Notes: generated by a model from the sequence alone, not told the origin. Counted from the stretch's first letter, positions 22,985 through 31,375 are shown. The stretch is DNA of 64,000 nt from Nonomuraea dietziae (GCF_014195505.1 NZ_JACIBV010000002.1:372001-436000), one strand, 5' to 3'. A program made the numbers and translations.

Positions 22985-23750
22985 GTTCGCACCCCACGGT
23001 GGCACCCCGCGCCCGCATCCTGACGCCCCGACCCAGCGCCCCCACTCCAGGACGCCCGGGCCCCATCAGTCGCAAGCCACGCCCAGACACCGACGCTCGC
23101 GTCCAACGGCGGCACCTTGACGTCGGCCACCCGGACGCCAGCCGTCACACCCACAGACACCGCCGCTCACACCACCGACGGCACCCGAGCGGCCACAGCC
23201 TCAACCCCAACGCCAGCGGCCCCACCCTGACAAGTCGTGGGGAGGCCCGAACCCCACCGGCCGCAAACCCACACCCAGACACCAACGCCTGCATCCAGCA
23301 GCTACACCTTGACGTCGGCACCCGCACGTCAGCGTCACAGCAATAGACACCGCCACTCATGCCCTGCCGATGGCACCCCAGCGGCCGCACCCTGAAACCC
23401 CGACGCCAGCGGCCCGACCCCGACAGGTCGCGAGACGCCCGGATGCCCACCGGCCGCAACCCACGCCCAGACACCAACGCAACATCCAGCGGCTACACCT
23501 TGACGTCGGCCACCCGGACGCCAGCAGTCACACCCCACAGACATCGCCGCGCACCCCACCGACGGCACCCCCAGCGGCCCCACCCTGACACCCCGACGCC
23601 AGCGGCCCCACCCTGACAGGCCCAGGACGCCCGGACCCTACCGGCCGCAAACCCACGCCCAGACACCGGCGTCCGCATCCAACGGCTGCACCTTGACGTC
23701 GGCCACTCGCGCGCCGGCGGTCACGGCCAGCGCTCCATCCCGACAGTCAG
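22985..23750. repeat. Tandem array of four diverged ~192-bp repeats
   Basis: The marker CACCTTGACGTCGGC recurs at 23113, 23305, 23496 and 23689, giving periods of 192, 191 and 193. Other shared words keep the same order: CCCAGACACC, CCACCGGCCGCAA, GACGCCAGCGG and the CACAGACA(C/T)CGCCGC run. The plus strand is strongly C/A-rich and poor in T. Because unit lengths vary by one base, no reading frame is kept through the array, so it is probably not a repeat-protein gene, even though long frames are open on both strands. The section 22923-22984 leads into the array and 23751-23966 continues without a gene. Confidence 0.85.
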
Positions 23751-23970
23751 ACCTCAGCGGTCGGACTCCGGCGATCGGCACAGCAGGTGAGTGTCTGCCC
23801 TTCGATGACCTTGTTGTTGTGCCGGGCAGACGGCGTCCAAGGCCTCGCGGCCGACCGGCCGGAGGCCGGGCGGTGGGAGACCCACAGCTACCACCGCGCC
23901 CTCGCGTAGGACGTCATTCTGATGCTGACGGGCACCAGGTACCCCCCGGGGGGGCGCCATGGCGGTCTAG

Positions 23971-24971
23971 ATGAATGAGTCCAAGGCGTATGGTCACGTT
24001 CAGTGGTCGTAGGCGATCAGGGATCGTTTGATCGGCTGGCTGGTCTTGTCGTTGTGCCAGATCACGGTGGTCAGCGCGAGGATCCTGGACAGCACGCGGA
24101 TGAGGACTCCGGCTGGGGTCCGGCCCCCGTGGCGTTCCAGGTCGAGCTGGCCCTTGAAGGTTTGGTTGATCGATTCGATGGTCTGGCGTAGCGGTTTGAA
24201 CAGCCGCGCTCCGGCCCGCTCGCTTTCGCCCTGGCGGGCCGGTCGCAGCAGGCGCAGATCACGCTCGGTCAGCGCGTGCTCGAAGTCCCGCCCGTAGTAC
24301 TGCCGGTCGGCGATGATCGACTGGCCCGGATGGCCGGCCACCACCTCGGGAGCGGCATCGAGCATCCCGAGCAGGGTGTGGCGCTCATCGGCCTTGGCGC
24401 CGGTGAGGGCGAACATCACCGGCAGCCCGCCCAGGGTGCACAGCAGATGTAACCGCAGCCCCCAGAAATAGCGGGAGTGACTGGCGCAGTAGCCGTACTC
24501 GGCCCACCCGGCCAGGTCACTGCGCCGAGCGGTATCGCGGGAGCGGCCGCACTCCACCGGGGTGGAGTCGACGACCCACACATCGTCGCTCCACAGCGTG
24601 GTGTCGGCGGCCAACATCCTGATGATGTGCAGGACCAGCCCCGATGCCTTCCGTAGCCGTTTGCCGTACCCCGACTGTCCGGGCAGGTAAGGGAACATCC
24701 CGCCCAGTTCGGCGTGGGCATAGCGCAGCCAGCGTCGTTCGGAGACGAAGCCCAGCAACGCTGACATGACCGCCAAGGTCACCAGTTCGGCGTCGCTGAG
24801 CGTGGGCCCGATACCTGTCTTCGGCCGCCACGGGGCCAGGCCTGGTGAGGCCTTCAGTAGATCATCGACCTTCACATACAGTGCGGTTGCGAGGGTGTCC
24901 AACTTGGTCGTCACAAACTGAGGGTGGGCGCCCTCGCCCTATCTCCGCAGCTACGCCTTGGACTCATTCAT
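23971..24971 (-). mobile_element. Complete IS982-type insertion sequence
   Basis: The element is 1001 bp, bounded by perfect 20-bp inverted repeats (23971-23990 starting ATGAATGAGTCC, and 24952-24971). CTAG lies outside both ends (23967-23970 and 24972-24975); it could be a 4-bp target duplication or an extension of the inverted repeat because it is palindromic. A single transposase gene fills the element on the minus strand. Perfect ends and an intact gene suggest recent insertion. The right end lies 56 bases upstream of the carbonic anhydrase start. Confidence 0.9.
24000..24914 (-). CDS. IS982-family DDE transposase
   Basis: An intact 304-residue transposase starting at GTG 24914. The N-terminus (MTTKLDTLATALYVKVDDLL) and the SDAELVTLAVMSALLGF motif are typical of IS982-type transposases. 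Candidate DDE residues are the aspartates in WVVDSTPVECG and SIIADRQYYG and the late acidic residue in the LDLERHGGR region. It catalyses cut-and-paste movement of the surrounding 1-kb element. The gene has no frameshift or internal stop. Family assignment is by motif recall; an IS5-group assignment is the main alternative. Confidence 0.85.
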   Translation of the reverse strand: MTTKLDTLATALYVKVDDLLKASPGLAPWRPKTGIGPTLSDAELVTLAVMSALLGFVSERRWLRYAHAELGGMFPYLPGQSGYGKRLRKASGLVLHIIRMLAADTTLWSDDVWVVDSTPVECGRSRDTARRSDLAGWAEYGYCASHSRYFWGLRLHLLCTLGGLPVMFALTGAKADERHTLLGMLDAAPEVVAGHPGQSIIADRQYYGRDFEHALTERDLRLLRPARQGESERAGARLFKPLRQTIESINQTFKGQLDLERHGGRTPAGVLIRVLSRILALTTVIWHNDKTSQPIKRSLIAYDH

Positions 24972-25027
24972 CTAGGCCGGGCCCATCCGCACCGGAAAGC
25001 CACTTCGGGATACTGCATACTGGATAC

Positions 25028-25726
25028 ATGACCATGGATACCGTAGACCGCCGTACTCTTCTCTGCGCAACCGGTCTGGTGGCCGGCGGCCTGCTGTTAG
25101 ACGCGGGCGTGGCCCATGGGCTGACCCCTTCCACCGCACCCGCCTCGAGCCCGCCCACCCCGAGTGAGGCCTGGGCGAAGCTCAGGGAGGGCAACCGGCG
25201 CTGGGCGTCCGGCACCTCGATCCGCCCGCACCAGGATCTCGCCAGGCGCGCCGGGACCGCCCAGAAACAGGAGCCCTATGGGGTCGTCGTGTCGTGCATC
25301 GACTCCCGGGTCCCTCCAGAGATCGTCTTCGACACGGGAATCGGTGATCTGCTCAGCGTGCGCAGCGCCGCCCAGACGATAGACCCGCTCGTGTCCGGGG
25401 CGATCGAGTACGGCCCTGCCGAACTCGACACCCCCTTGATCGTGGTGCTCGGTCACCAGCGCTGCGGGGCGGTGGCGGCCGCCGCACACGCGTTACATGA
25501 GGGCACGAGGCTTCCCGGCGACCTCCATCACATCGTCGAGGCGCTCCGTCCCGCGTACCGGCGCGCCTCAGGAAACGTGGACAAGATGATCAGAATCAAC
25601 ACCGCCGACGTCGTGGCCAAACTGAAGGCCGACAAGCTGTTCGTCCCGCGCATCGCCCGTAAGCAGCTCAAGATCGTGGGCGGCTACTACTCTCTCGACA
25701 CCGGCGAGGTCACCCGCGTCGTTTAG
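25028..25726 (+). CDS. Exported beta-carbonic anhydrase
   Basis: I chose ATG 25028 (232 residues); the frame is open upstream into the insertion sequence but that part is not homologous. Residues about 7-30 look like a twin-arginine signal (DRRTLLCATGLVAGGLLLDA then AHG), which would export a folded metalloenzyme. The zinc ligands of beta-class enzymes are present: the CxDSR motif as VVSCIDSRVPPE and H-x2-C as GHQRCGAV. The dyad partner lies in the same CIDSR motif. It interconverts CO2 and bicarbonate, probably outside the membrane. It is isolated between an IS982 element and repeat arrays. The IS end 52 bases away could have altered its promoter. Confidence 0.88.
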   Translation: MTMDTVDRRTLLCATGLVAGGLLLDAGVAHGLTPSTAPASSPPTPSEAWAKLREGNRRWASGTSIRPHQDLARRAGTAQKQEPYGVVVSCIDSRVPPEIVFDTGIGDLLSVRSAAQTIDPLVSGAIEYGPAELDTPLIVVLGHQRCGAVAAAAHALHEGTRLPGDLHHIVEALRPAYRRASGNVDKMIRINTADVVAKLKADKLFVPRIARKQLKIVGGYYSLDTGEVTRVV

Positions 25727-25889
25727 GTCCGCGTCCATCGGACGAGACAGCACGCTGTTGCGCGGGTGAAGGGCAGGACAAGCCTCATCGCCGCCCTCAC
25801 CGTTCCTGAACGAATCGACGAACCGTCCCTCCATTCACAAGCGGACCGGCAGACGTCCCCGTTCATGGCCGACCATCGGACCGCTACCC

Positions 25890-26075
25890 AGATCGTGGAC
25901 GAACCGGGCGGACCTTCGCCCAGCTCGCGCGACCGCCTCCGAACGGCCGTTCCGCGGGCCGTCTCCCTTTGTGGAAGGGCCGGGCGGACCTTCGCCCAGC
26001 TCGCGCGACCGCCTCCGGACGGCCGTTCCTTGGGCCGTCCCTTTTCGTGGACGGCCGGGCGGACCTTCGCCCGGT
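25890..26075. repeat. Tandem ~76-bp repeat, about 2.5 copies
   Basis: The block GGGCGGACCTTCGCCC recurs at 25906, 25982 and 26057 (periods 76 and 75), each followed by GCTCGCGCGACCGCCTCC or a close variant and GGCCGTTCC...GGGCCGTC. Sequence identity between units is high. No gene is recognised in 25727-26107. Confidence 0.8.
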
Positions 26076-26107
26076 TCGCGACGACGGACCAGCGGGCTGT
26101 CCACCTT

Positions 26108-26395
26108 CGTGAACGGACCAGCGAACCACTCTCCCGCCCGTGCGCAGACCGGGCGACCCCTCCCCCAGCCCACCACTGAACTCACCGGCCAGCCCACTTC
26201 GCGAACAGACCAGCGAACCACTCCCCCACCCGTGCACAAACCCAGCGACCCCTCCCCCAGCCCACCACCGAACCCACCGGCCAGCCCACTTCGCGGACAG
26301 ACCAGCGAACCACTCCCCCACCCGTGCACAAACCCAGCGACCCCTCCCCCAGTCCACGACCGAACCCACCAACCGTCCCACTTCGTTGGCGCGCG
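26108..26395. repeat. Tandem 92-bp repeat, about three copies
   Basis: GACCAGCGAACCACTC starts at 26116, 26208 and 26300, exactly 92 bases apart. The units share ACCCCTCCCCCAG and CCGGCCAGCCCACTTCGCG. The second and third units are nearly identical, so the duplication is recent. The plus strand is extremely C-rich. Since 92 is not a multiple of 3, a coding repeat is unlikely. Confidence 0.85.
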
Positions 26396-26837
26396 AGCCA
26401 TCGGATCTCGGACCTGGGTCGTCTCCCCGGTTCGTGGGCGGATCGACCGACCGCTCCGGTGATGGCCGGACCAGCGAGCCGTCCCATTGCAAGCACACCG
26501 ATCATCCCGTTCAGGCCGGATCAGCAAGCCGTCCGGTTCGCGGGCGGACCCCCAGCCGTCCTTTCCCTCGACCGGTGGGCGGACCGACGGCCGTCCCCGT
26601 TCGTGGGCAGGCCGGCGCGGTCTCTTCCGCCCATGGCAGGTCGTCCTCGCCTGCCGCAGGCGTCGGCGCGTCCAGGCGAGGCATGGCTCGGCTGGCTGAA
26701 CGCGGTGGCCGCAGGACAGCTTTCGATTGAGAGCACCCCGGCGCTCCCTGTCTGGCCGCTCCCCGCGAATCCCTCCGCCCCGGCCGTGCCACCACCTGAC
26801 CGTTCCACCACCCGACCGCTCTGCACCCCGGCCGCTC

Positions 26838-27120
26838 CCCGACCGTTCCACCATCCAGGCGCTCTACCCCCCCTGCCGCCACCGGCCCTTCCACCACCCC
26901 GGACGCTCCCCGCCCGCGCCACCACCCGGCCCCCCTCGGCCGTTCCACCACCCGGGCAGCATCCCCCGCCGTTCCACCATCCAGGCGCCCTACCCCACGA
27001 CCGCCACCGGCCCTTCCACCACCCCGGACGCTCCCCGCCCGCGCCACCACCCGGCCCCCCTCGGCCGTTCCACCACCCGGGCAGCATCCCCCCCGCGGTT
27101 CCACCACCCTGACCGCTCCC
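26838..27120. repeat. Direct duplication of a ~125-bp C-rich unit
   Basis: A block of about 90 identical bases beginning ACCGGCCCTTCCACCACC occurs at 26881 and again at 27006, with the flanking CCATCCAGGCGC word repeated as well. Smaller CCGTTCCACCA words recur within each unit. The stretch 26396-26837 before it contains no recognised gene. Confidence 0.85.
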
Positions 27121-27149
27121 CCGCCGTTCCCCCCGCCTGGCCGCTCCGC

Positions 27150-27263
27150 CCCTGCTGCCCTGCTGCCCTGCTGCCCTGCTGCCCTGCTGCCCTGCTGCCC
27201 TGCTGCCCTGCTGCCCTGCTGCCCTGCTGCCCTGCTGCCCTGCTGCCCTGCTGCCCTGCTGCC
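27150..27263. repeat. Perfect octanucleotide repeat (GCCCTGCT)14
   Basis: 114 bases consist of uninterrupted GCCCTGCT units, about 14.25 copies without a mismatch. On the complementary strand the unit reads AGCAGGGC. An 8-base unit shifts frame each time and returns after 24 bases, so any frame through it would give an eight-residue repeat. Perfect short tandem repeats of this length are prone to slippage and so may vary between strains. The stretch 27264-27546 behind it holds only the DUF1062 promoter side. Confidence 0.95.
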
Positions 27264-27546
27264 GAGGATCGTGGGCCTGCCTTCGGGTGGGATAAATCGA
27301 TTGCGGGCTCGGCAAGTGATCCCATAACTTGCCGTCGGCATTGTCGAATCCGTCGTGAGGACACCGCGTGACCCCGCCCGCTCTCTCCGCCTGACACCTT
27401 TCCCCAGCGCTTCGTCGCCGACCCCGTCGGCACTACCGGGCTGTCCTGTTCCCATGTGCCGCAGCTGTCGGCTCCGCCGGGACGGTCCGGCTCTTCAGCG
27501 TTTTCAGGCCGTGTGACGACGGCCTTTGTCAGGCCCGAGAGAGAGC

Positions 27547-28143
27547 ATGTCTTCACAACCCCATAGAGATCATTCCGTGCTGTCCTGGACCGTACGGCGG
27601 ACCCGCCTGCCCCTGCTGCGCTTCCACTGCCTGGAATGCCGGTCAGCGGTGGCCACCGCCGCGGAGGGCAAGTTCCGGGTGAACGCCAACGGCAAGCTGC
27701 TCGACGTGTGGCTGCTCGTCCACTGCGTCTCCTGCGACCAGACCTCGAAGATCACCGTACGTGAGCGAGTCCCGGTTCGCTCCATGGATCCCGTCCAGCT
27801 TCACGCGTTCGAGACCAACGACCCTGCGCTGGTCATCCAGACGCTCCTGGACCCGTTGATCGCCCGGCGCAACCGGTTCAGCCTCGACTGGACGGACGCA
27901 TGGCGCCTGGACACGCCGCCACCGCATCAGCCGGCCGACCCGAGCTGGCCGATCCGGGTGGAGGTCGAGTTCCTCGACCCCGTGCCCATCCGCCCTGAGC
28001 GGCTGATCGCCCACGGCCTCGGCATCAGCCGGAGCGAGATCGAACGCCGGATCAAGTCCGAGGTCCGCCTCAACCGCACCACGACCACGAACTTCACCTT
28101 CGTCGTCCTTCCCGTCGTCCAGGGCGGGAGCGGGACGGTGTAG
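27547..28143 (+). CDS. DUF1062 family protein
   Basis: I chose ATG 27547 (198 residues), preceded by GAGAGAG; a TTG 21 bases upstream is the alternative. The protein has two cysteine pairs near the N-terminus (FHCLECRS and HCVSCDQTS) that probably bind zinc, the family stretch FRVNANGKLLDVWLLVHC, a central MDPVQLHAFETNDPALVIQ and a basic C-terminal part. DUF1062 proteins have no established function. Zinc-ribbon features suggest nucleic-acid or protein contacts. It is a single gene downstream of the repeat zone with no operon partner. Confidence 0.8.
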   Translation: MSSQPHRDHSVLSWTVRRTRLPLLRFHCLECRSAVATAAEGKFRVNANGKLLDVWLLVHCVSCDQTSKITVRERVPVRSMDPVQLHAFETNDPALVIQTLLDPLIARRNRFSLDWTDAWRLDTPPPHQPADPSWPIRVEVEFLDPVPIRPERLIAHGLGISRSEIERRIKSEVRLNRTTTTNFTFVVLPVVQGGSGTV

Positions 28144-28269
28144 CCGCCCGGATCTCGCCCTGCATCCCTTACCGGCCGGTCCGTCACCGCCCGCGATCTG
28201 CTCCCCGCACGTCGGCGGAGCAGATCGCGGGCGGCCCACGCGCGTCGAAGCCGGCACCGGAGACGGCGA

Positions 28270-28575
28270 AGAGACGAGCAGGTCACCGGGGCCCGGACGA
28301 TCGCGGCGACCATGCGGCTGCCGGCGATGTTGAGCGTCAGCGCGGTGCGGGCGTCCTCCAGCTGGCTACAAGCAGGTCACAGGCGCACGCCGATGCCCCG
28401 ACGGGATGGCCCGGACGGGGAGGGGCCCCGCCACGACTCGCCGGGCGGGGTGAGTCCGAGGTGGTGAAGCACTCGTGCATCCCGATCAGGTCCAGGTCGC
28501 CGACGCCCACACCCGCGCGGGTGTAGACGTCGCCGGCCGCCTCGCGCACGGAGGCGAAGGCGGGGCCTGCTGCGC
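28270..28575 (-). pseudogene. Decayed C-terminal fragment of a thiolase (acetyl-CoA acetyltransferase type)
   Basis: One minus-strand frame gives DVYTRAGVGVGDLDLIGMHECFTT, matching the thiolase region with the conserved (H/N)-E/D-x-F motif, then jumps to GHPVGAS, the thiolase active-site glycine-histidine motif. About 45 residues normally between these are missing. Continuing from about 28375 the match moves to another frame: QLEDARTALTLNIAGSRMV, the usual thiolase end. An internal deletion plus a frameshift make this a dead gene. The N-terminal two thirds are absent. The stretch 28144-28694 holds nothing else recognisable. Confidence 0.75.
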
Positions 28576-28694
28576 GCGCCGGGGCGAACAGGCCACGCCA
28601 CGACGTCCGCCCGACGAGGCCGGCCGCTGAACCGGATCAACGGCTGAGCCTCTGTGTCACCGGGCGGTCCGGGCGGGGGCCCGTCCTACCCCCG

Positions 28695-29492
28695 TCAGCC
28701 GCGTCTGGTCCCGATGACGACGAGGAACGGCCGGGGCTGGCGGACGCCCTGCTCGTCCCTGTAGCCCTCGAAGAACTCGGCGAAAGCGCGGTGCAGTTCC
28801 TCGCGCCGGTCGGGCTCGAGCGACTCGGCGAGCGTCCTCGTCGGCCCGTACACCGTGGAGAAGAGCTCCCAGACATCCTCGCCCGACTCGCCGACTTGGG
28901 GCGCGTCACCCTCCTCGAACCGGAGCTCGAAGTCCTCGCCCAGGCGCTGCTCGACGTACTCGCGATTCCCCCACTGGAAGGGCGAGCCGGCCCCCTGCGG
29001 CGGTGGAGGCATGAAAGGCCTCATCACGTTGAACATGTCCACGACACCGCGCTCGTCGCTCCAGTGCCCCAGCGCCAGCCGGCCTCCTGGCCGGCAGACC
29101 CGCGCCAGCTCCCGGGCGACGGCCTCGTGGTCGGGCGCGAACATCGAACCGACAGTGGACCCGACGGCGTCGAAGCTCGCCTCCGGGTACGGCAGGCTCT
29201 CCGCGTCGCCGACCTCGTAGGCGATGTCGAGGCCGTCGTCGGCGGCCAGCCGCTTCGCGGTCGTGATCAGCGCGGGCGCGAGGTCGACCCCGGTGACCTG
29301 GCCACCGGCGCGCGCCAGCAACGTCGCCAGCGCCCCGGTCCCCGTCGCGACGTCGAGCACTCGCTCTCCGGGGCGAACGTCGAGCGCTCGCGCCACGTGG
29401 TCGAGCAGCGGCTGGTAGTGCTCCGGCAGTCGTTCGTAAGGGCCGGTGCCCCAGATGACGCTCTGCCGCTTCTTGAGCTCTTCGAACCCCAT
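28695..29492 (-). CDS. Class I SAM-dependent methyltransferase
   Basis: I chose ATG 29492 (265 residues), with GGGAGGAG 6 bases upstream; the open frame upstream of this is not homologous. The Rossmann motifs are clear: motif I VLDVATGTGALATLL, the acidic end of strand 2 in VTGVDLAPALI, motif II around YEVGDAESLPYPEASFDAV, and motif III in RVCRPGGRLALGHW. It resembles UbiE/type-11 methyltransferases acting on small molecules. It is divergent from a P1 peptidase gene and has no obvious pathway partners, so the substrate is unknown. Confidence 0.88.
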   Translation of the reverse strand: MGFEELKKRQSVIWGTGPYERLPEHYQPLLDHVARALDVRPGERVLDVATGTGALATLLARAGGQVTGVDLAPALITTAKRLAADDGLDIAYEVGDAESLPYPEASFDAVGSTVGSMFAPDHEAVARELARVCRPGGRLALGHWSDERGVVDMFNVMRPFMPPPPQGAGSPFQWGNREYVEQRLGEDFELRFEEGDAPQVGESGEDVWELFSTVYGPTRTLAESLEPDRREELHRAFAEFFEGYRDEQGVRQPRPFLVVIGTRRG

Positions 29493-29931
29493 GCTCGCTC
29501 CTCCCGGCGCGCCTGTGACGGCGCGGTGCCGCACGCCCCAACCCCCGAAGGCCGTACGCAGGCACCTCCCCATCGCGCGCCACCTGAAAACCCGCTCCAG
29601 CCAGGCCGGCTGACGATCAGCCGGGCCCGCCGCGCCGCTCGCACGTGCCGGCCCGCGGAGGCCGACCCCGCTGACGTCCACCAGGCCTGGGCAGCTCAGC
29701 GGCCAGAGCCACAGGAGGCGAGCGAGGCGGTGCGGGTGACGCACGCCGGGCACCTTGCCGTCGCCGGCCTGAGTACCGAACAATGAGGTGGTCCTGCCGA
29801 GACACCGGACGGCGCGACACGCGCGGCGTCCAGCGGCAGGCGGGCGAACCCTTCGTCGGCCGCACCACCTCGGTTGCGGCAGCGCCCTCGAGCCGCCTCG
29901 CCACCCGGTGCGACGACCTGAGGAGATCAGC
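29493..29931. other. Divergent spacer between methyltransferase and P1 peptidase
   Basis: This 439-base stretch has no gene that I recognise. Open frames here are high-GC artefacts. It must contain both promoters, but no clear palindrome or terminator is seen. Confidence 0.5.
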
Positions 29932-31023
29932 ATGAGAGCCCGCGACCTGCCGCTCACCCTTGATGGTCGCCACGGCCGCCACAACGCCATCACCGACGTG
30001 CCCGGCGTCGAGGTCGGCTACGTGACGCTGACCGAAGCGGACGCGCGCACCGGCGTGACCGCGATCCTGCCGAGGGGAAGGCAGAAGGTCGGACTGCCGT
30101 GCGCCGCGGGCACCCACTCGCTGAACGGCAACGGCGAGATGACCGGCGTCACCTGGATCGAGGAGAGCGGCGCGCTGAGCCTGCCTGTCATGATCACCAA
30201 CACGCACGCCGTCGGCACCGTCCACCGGGGCGTCATCGACTGGGTGGCCGCCCGCCACCCGGGGCTGGCCGCGCAGTGGCTGCTGCCCGTGGTGGCCGAG
30301 ACCTGGGACGGCTACCTCAACGACATCAACGGCCCCCACGTACGGCCCGAGCACGCCGCCCAGGCCATCGAGGCGGCGGCGACGGGTCCCGTCGCCGAGG
30401 GCAACGTCGGCGGCGGCACCGGCATGAACTGCTACTCCTACAAGGGCGGCTCGGGCACGGCCTCACGGCTGGTCGGCCACGGCCCCGACACCTACACCGT
30501 GGGAGTGTTCGCGCAGGCCAACTTCGGCAGCCGCCACGAGCTGACCGTCGCCGGGCACAGGGTCGGGCCCTCGCTGCTCGACGACGACCCGATGTCCACC
30601 ACCGACTGGTTCGCCCCCTCGGGCGCGGGCTCGGTGATCGTGGTCGTGGCCACGGACGCGCCGCTGCTGCCTGGCCAGTGCAAGGCGCTGGCGCGCAGGG
30701 TGCCGATGGGCCTGGCCAGGACGGGCACCACGGGCAGCCACTTCTCGGGTGACATCTTCCTGGCCTTCTCCACGGCCAACGAGGGCGCCCTGACCAGCGG
30801 GTTCACCGTCGACGACGACTACCAGAGCCTGCGTTTCGTGCCGTGGGGCCGGATGGACCCCTTCTACACCGCCGTGGTGCAGGCGGTGGAGGAGGCCGTG
30901 CTCAACGCCCTCACGGGCGCGGAGGAGATGATCGGCAGGAACGGGCACCGCTCGCCCGCCCTGCCGATCGGCAGGCTCATCGAGCTGCTGGCACAGGACG
31001 GGGCAGGCGCGGGATCCCGGTGA
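29932..31023 (+). CDS. P1-family (DmpA/BapA-like) aminopeptidase
   Basis: I chose ATG 29932 (363 residues), 4 bases after GAGGAGATCAG. The family patterns are present: HNAITDVPGVEVGYVT at the N-terminus, LPVMITNTHAVGTVH, AEGNVGGGTGMNCYSYKGG, then the autoproteolysis region GAGSVIVVVATDAPLL, where the serine becomes the N-terminal nucleophile of the smaller subunit, and SGDIFLAFSTAN near the end. These enzymes self-cleave into two subunits and release N-terminal D- or L-residues or beta-amino acids from peptides. No signal peptide is seen, so it is cytoplasmic. Its last 47 bases overlap the convergent small gene at 30977-31375. Confidence 0.92.
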   Translation: MRARDLPLTLDGRHGRHNAITDVPGVEVGYVTLTEADARTGVTAILPRGRQKVGLPCAAGTHSLNGNGEMTGVTWIEESGALSLPVMITNTHAVGTVHRGVIDWVAARHPGLAAQWLLPVVAETWDGYLNDINGPHVRPEHAAQAIEAAATGPVAEGNVGGGTGMNCYSYKGGSGTASRLVGHGPDTYTVGVFAQANFGSRHELTVAGHRVGPSLLDDDPMSTTDWFAPSGAGSVIVVVATDAPLLPGQCKALARRVPMGLARTGTTGSHFSGDIFLAFSTANEGALTSGFTVDDDYQSLRFVPWGRMDPFYTAVVQAVEEAVLNALTGAEEMIGRNGHRSPALPIGRLIELLAQDGAGAGSR

Positions 31024-31375
31024 GGCGGTTGGCCTCGCGCAGCGTGCGCAGCCTGTCGACCTCGGCGGTCCACATGGCGCCCTTGGGCGTGGCCTTGGCC
31101 TTGCGGCGGGCGAGCCTGTCGTCGTAGGACTTCACGCCGAACGTCGCCCGCTGCCCCGCCTCGGCGGCGCGCAGCGCGTCGGTGAGCGCCTTGTCGAAGT
31201 GGAGGCCGGCGGCGCGCAGCTCCAGCTCGGGAGCGCCGGCGGCGCGCAGCTCGCGCAGCACCGCCTCGGCCTGCCTGGCCTTGGCGAGCAGCTCGGGGAA
31301 GCTCTTGGAGATCTCCTGGTCTGCGTGGAAGCGCACCTCGGCCTCACGGCTCACACGCGGACGGAAAAACGCCAT
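30977..31375 (-). CDS. Conserved small protein of unknown function
   Basis: A 132-residue, highly charged, helical protein. I chose ATG 31375 (MAFFRPRVSREAEVRF). Ala/Leu/Glu/Arg-rich helices dominate (LLAKARQAEAVLRELRAAG), followed by FGVKSYDDRLARRKAKA and a C-terminal TAEVDRLRTLREANRLTG. No domain or catalytic motif is recognised. It converges on the P1 peptidase gene with a 47-base coding overlap, which makes it less certain, but its codon pattern and coherent protein composition support a real gene. Confidence 0.6.
   Translation of the reverse strand: MAFFRPRVSREAEVRFHADQEISKSFPELLAKARQAEAVLRELRAAGAPELELRAAGLHFDKALTDALRAAEAGQRATFGVKSYDDRLARRKAKATPKGAMWTAEVDRLRTLREANRLTGIPRLPRPVPAAR

Noticed and set aside
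22312..23160. Minus-strand frames repeating GVTAGVRVADVKV across the 192-bp array
   Set aside because: Unit lengths of 191-193 bases break the frame, and the longest frame overlaps the sigma factor gene. Kept as a DNA repeat.
25835..26854. 339-residue minus-strand frame through the 76- and 92-bp repeats
   Set aside because: Low-complexity Gly/Arg/Trp protein produced by C-rich tandem repeats whose unit lengths are not multiples of three; no ribosome-binding site or family.
22985..27263. CRISPR array
   Set aside because: Units are contiguous without spacers of constant length, and no cas genes are present.
26511..27455. Minus-strand frame with repeated GSRAAGQQ units
   Set aside because: The repeat is the direct translation of the octanucleotide array and also appears in two other frames, so it is not evidence of a protein.
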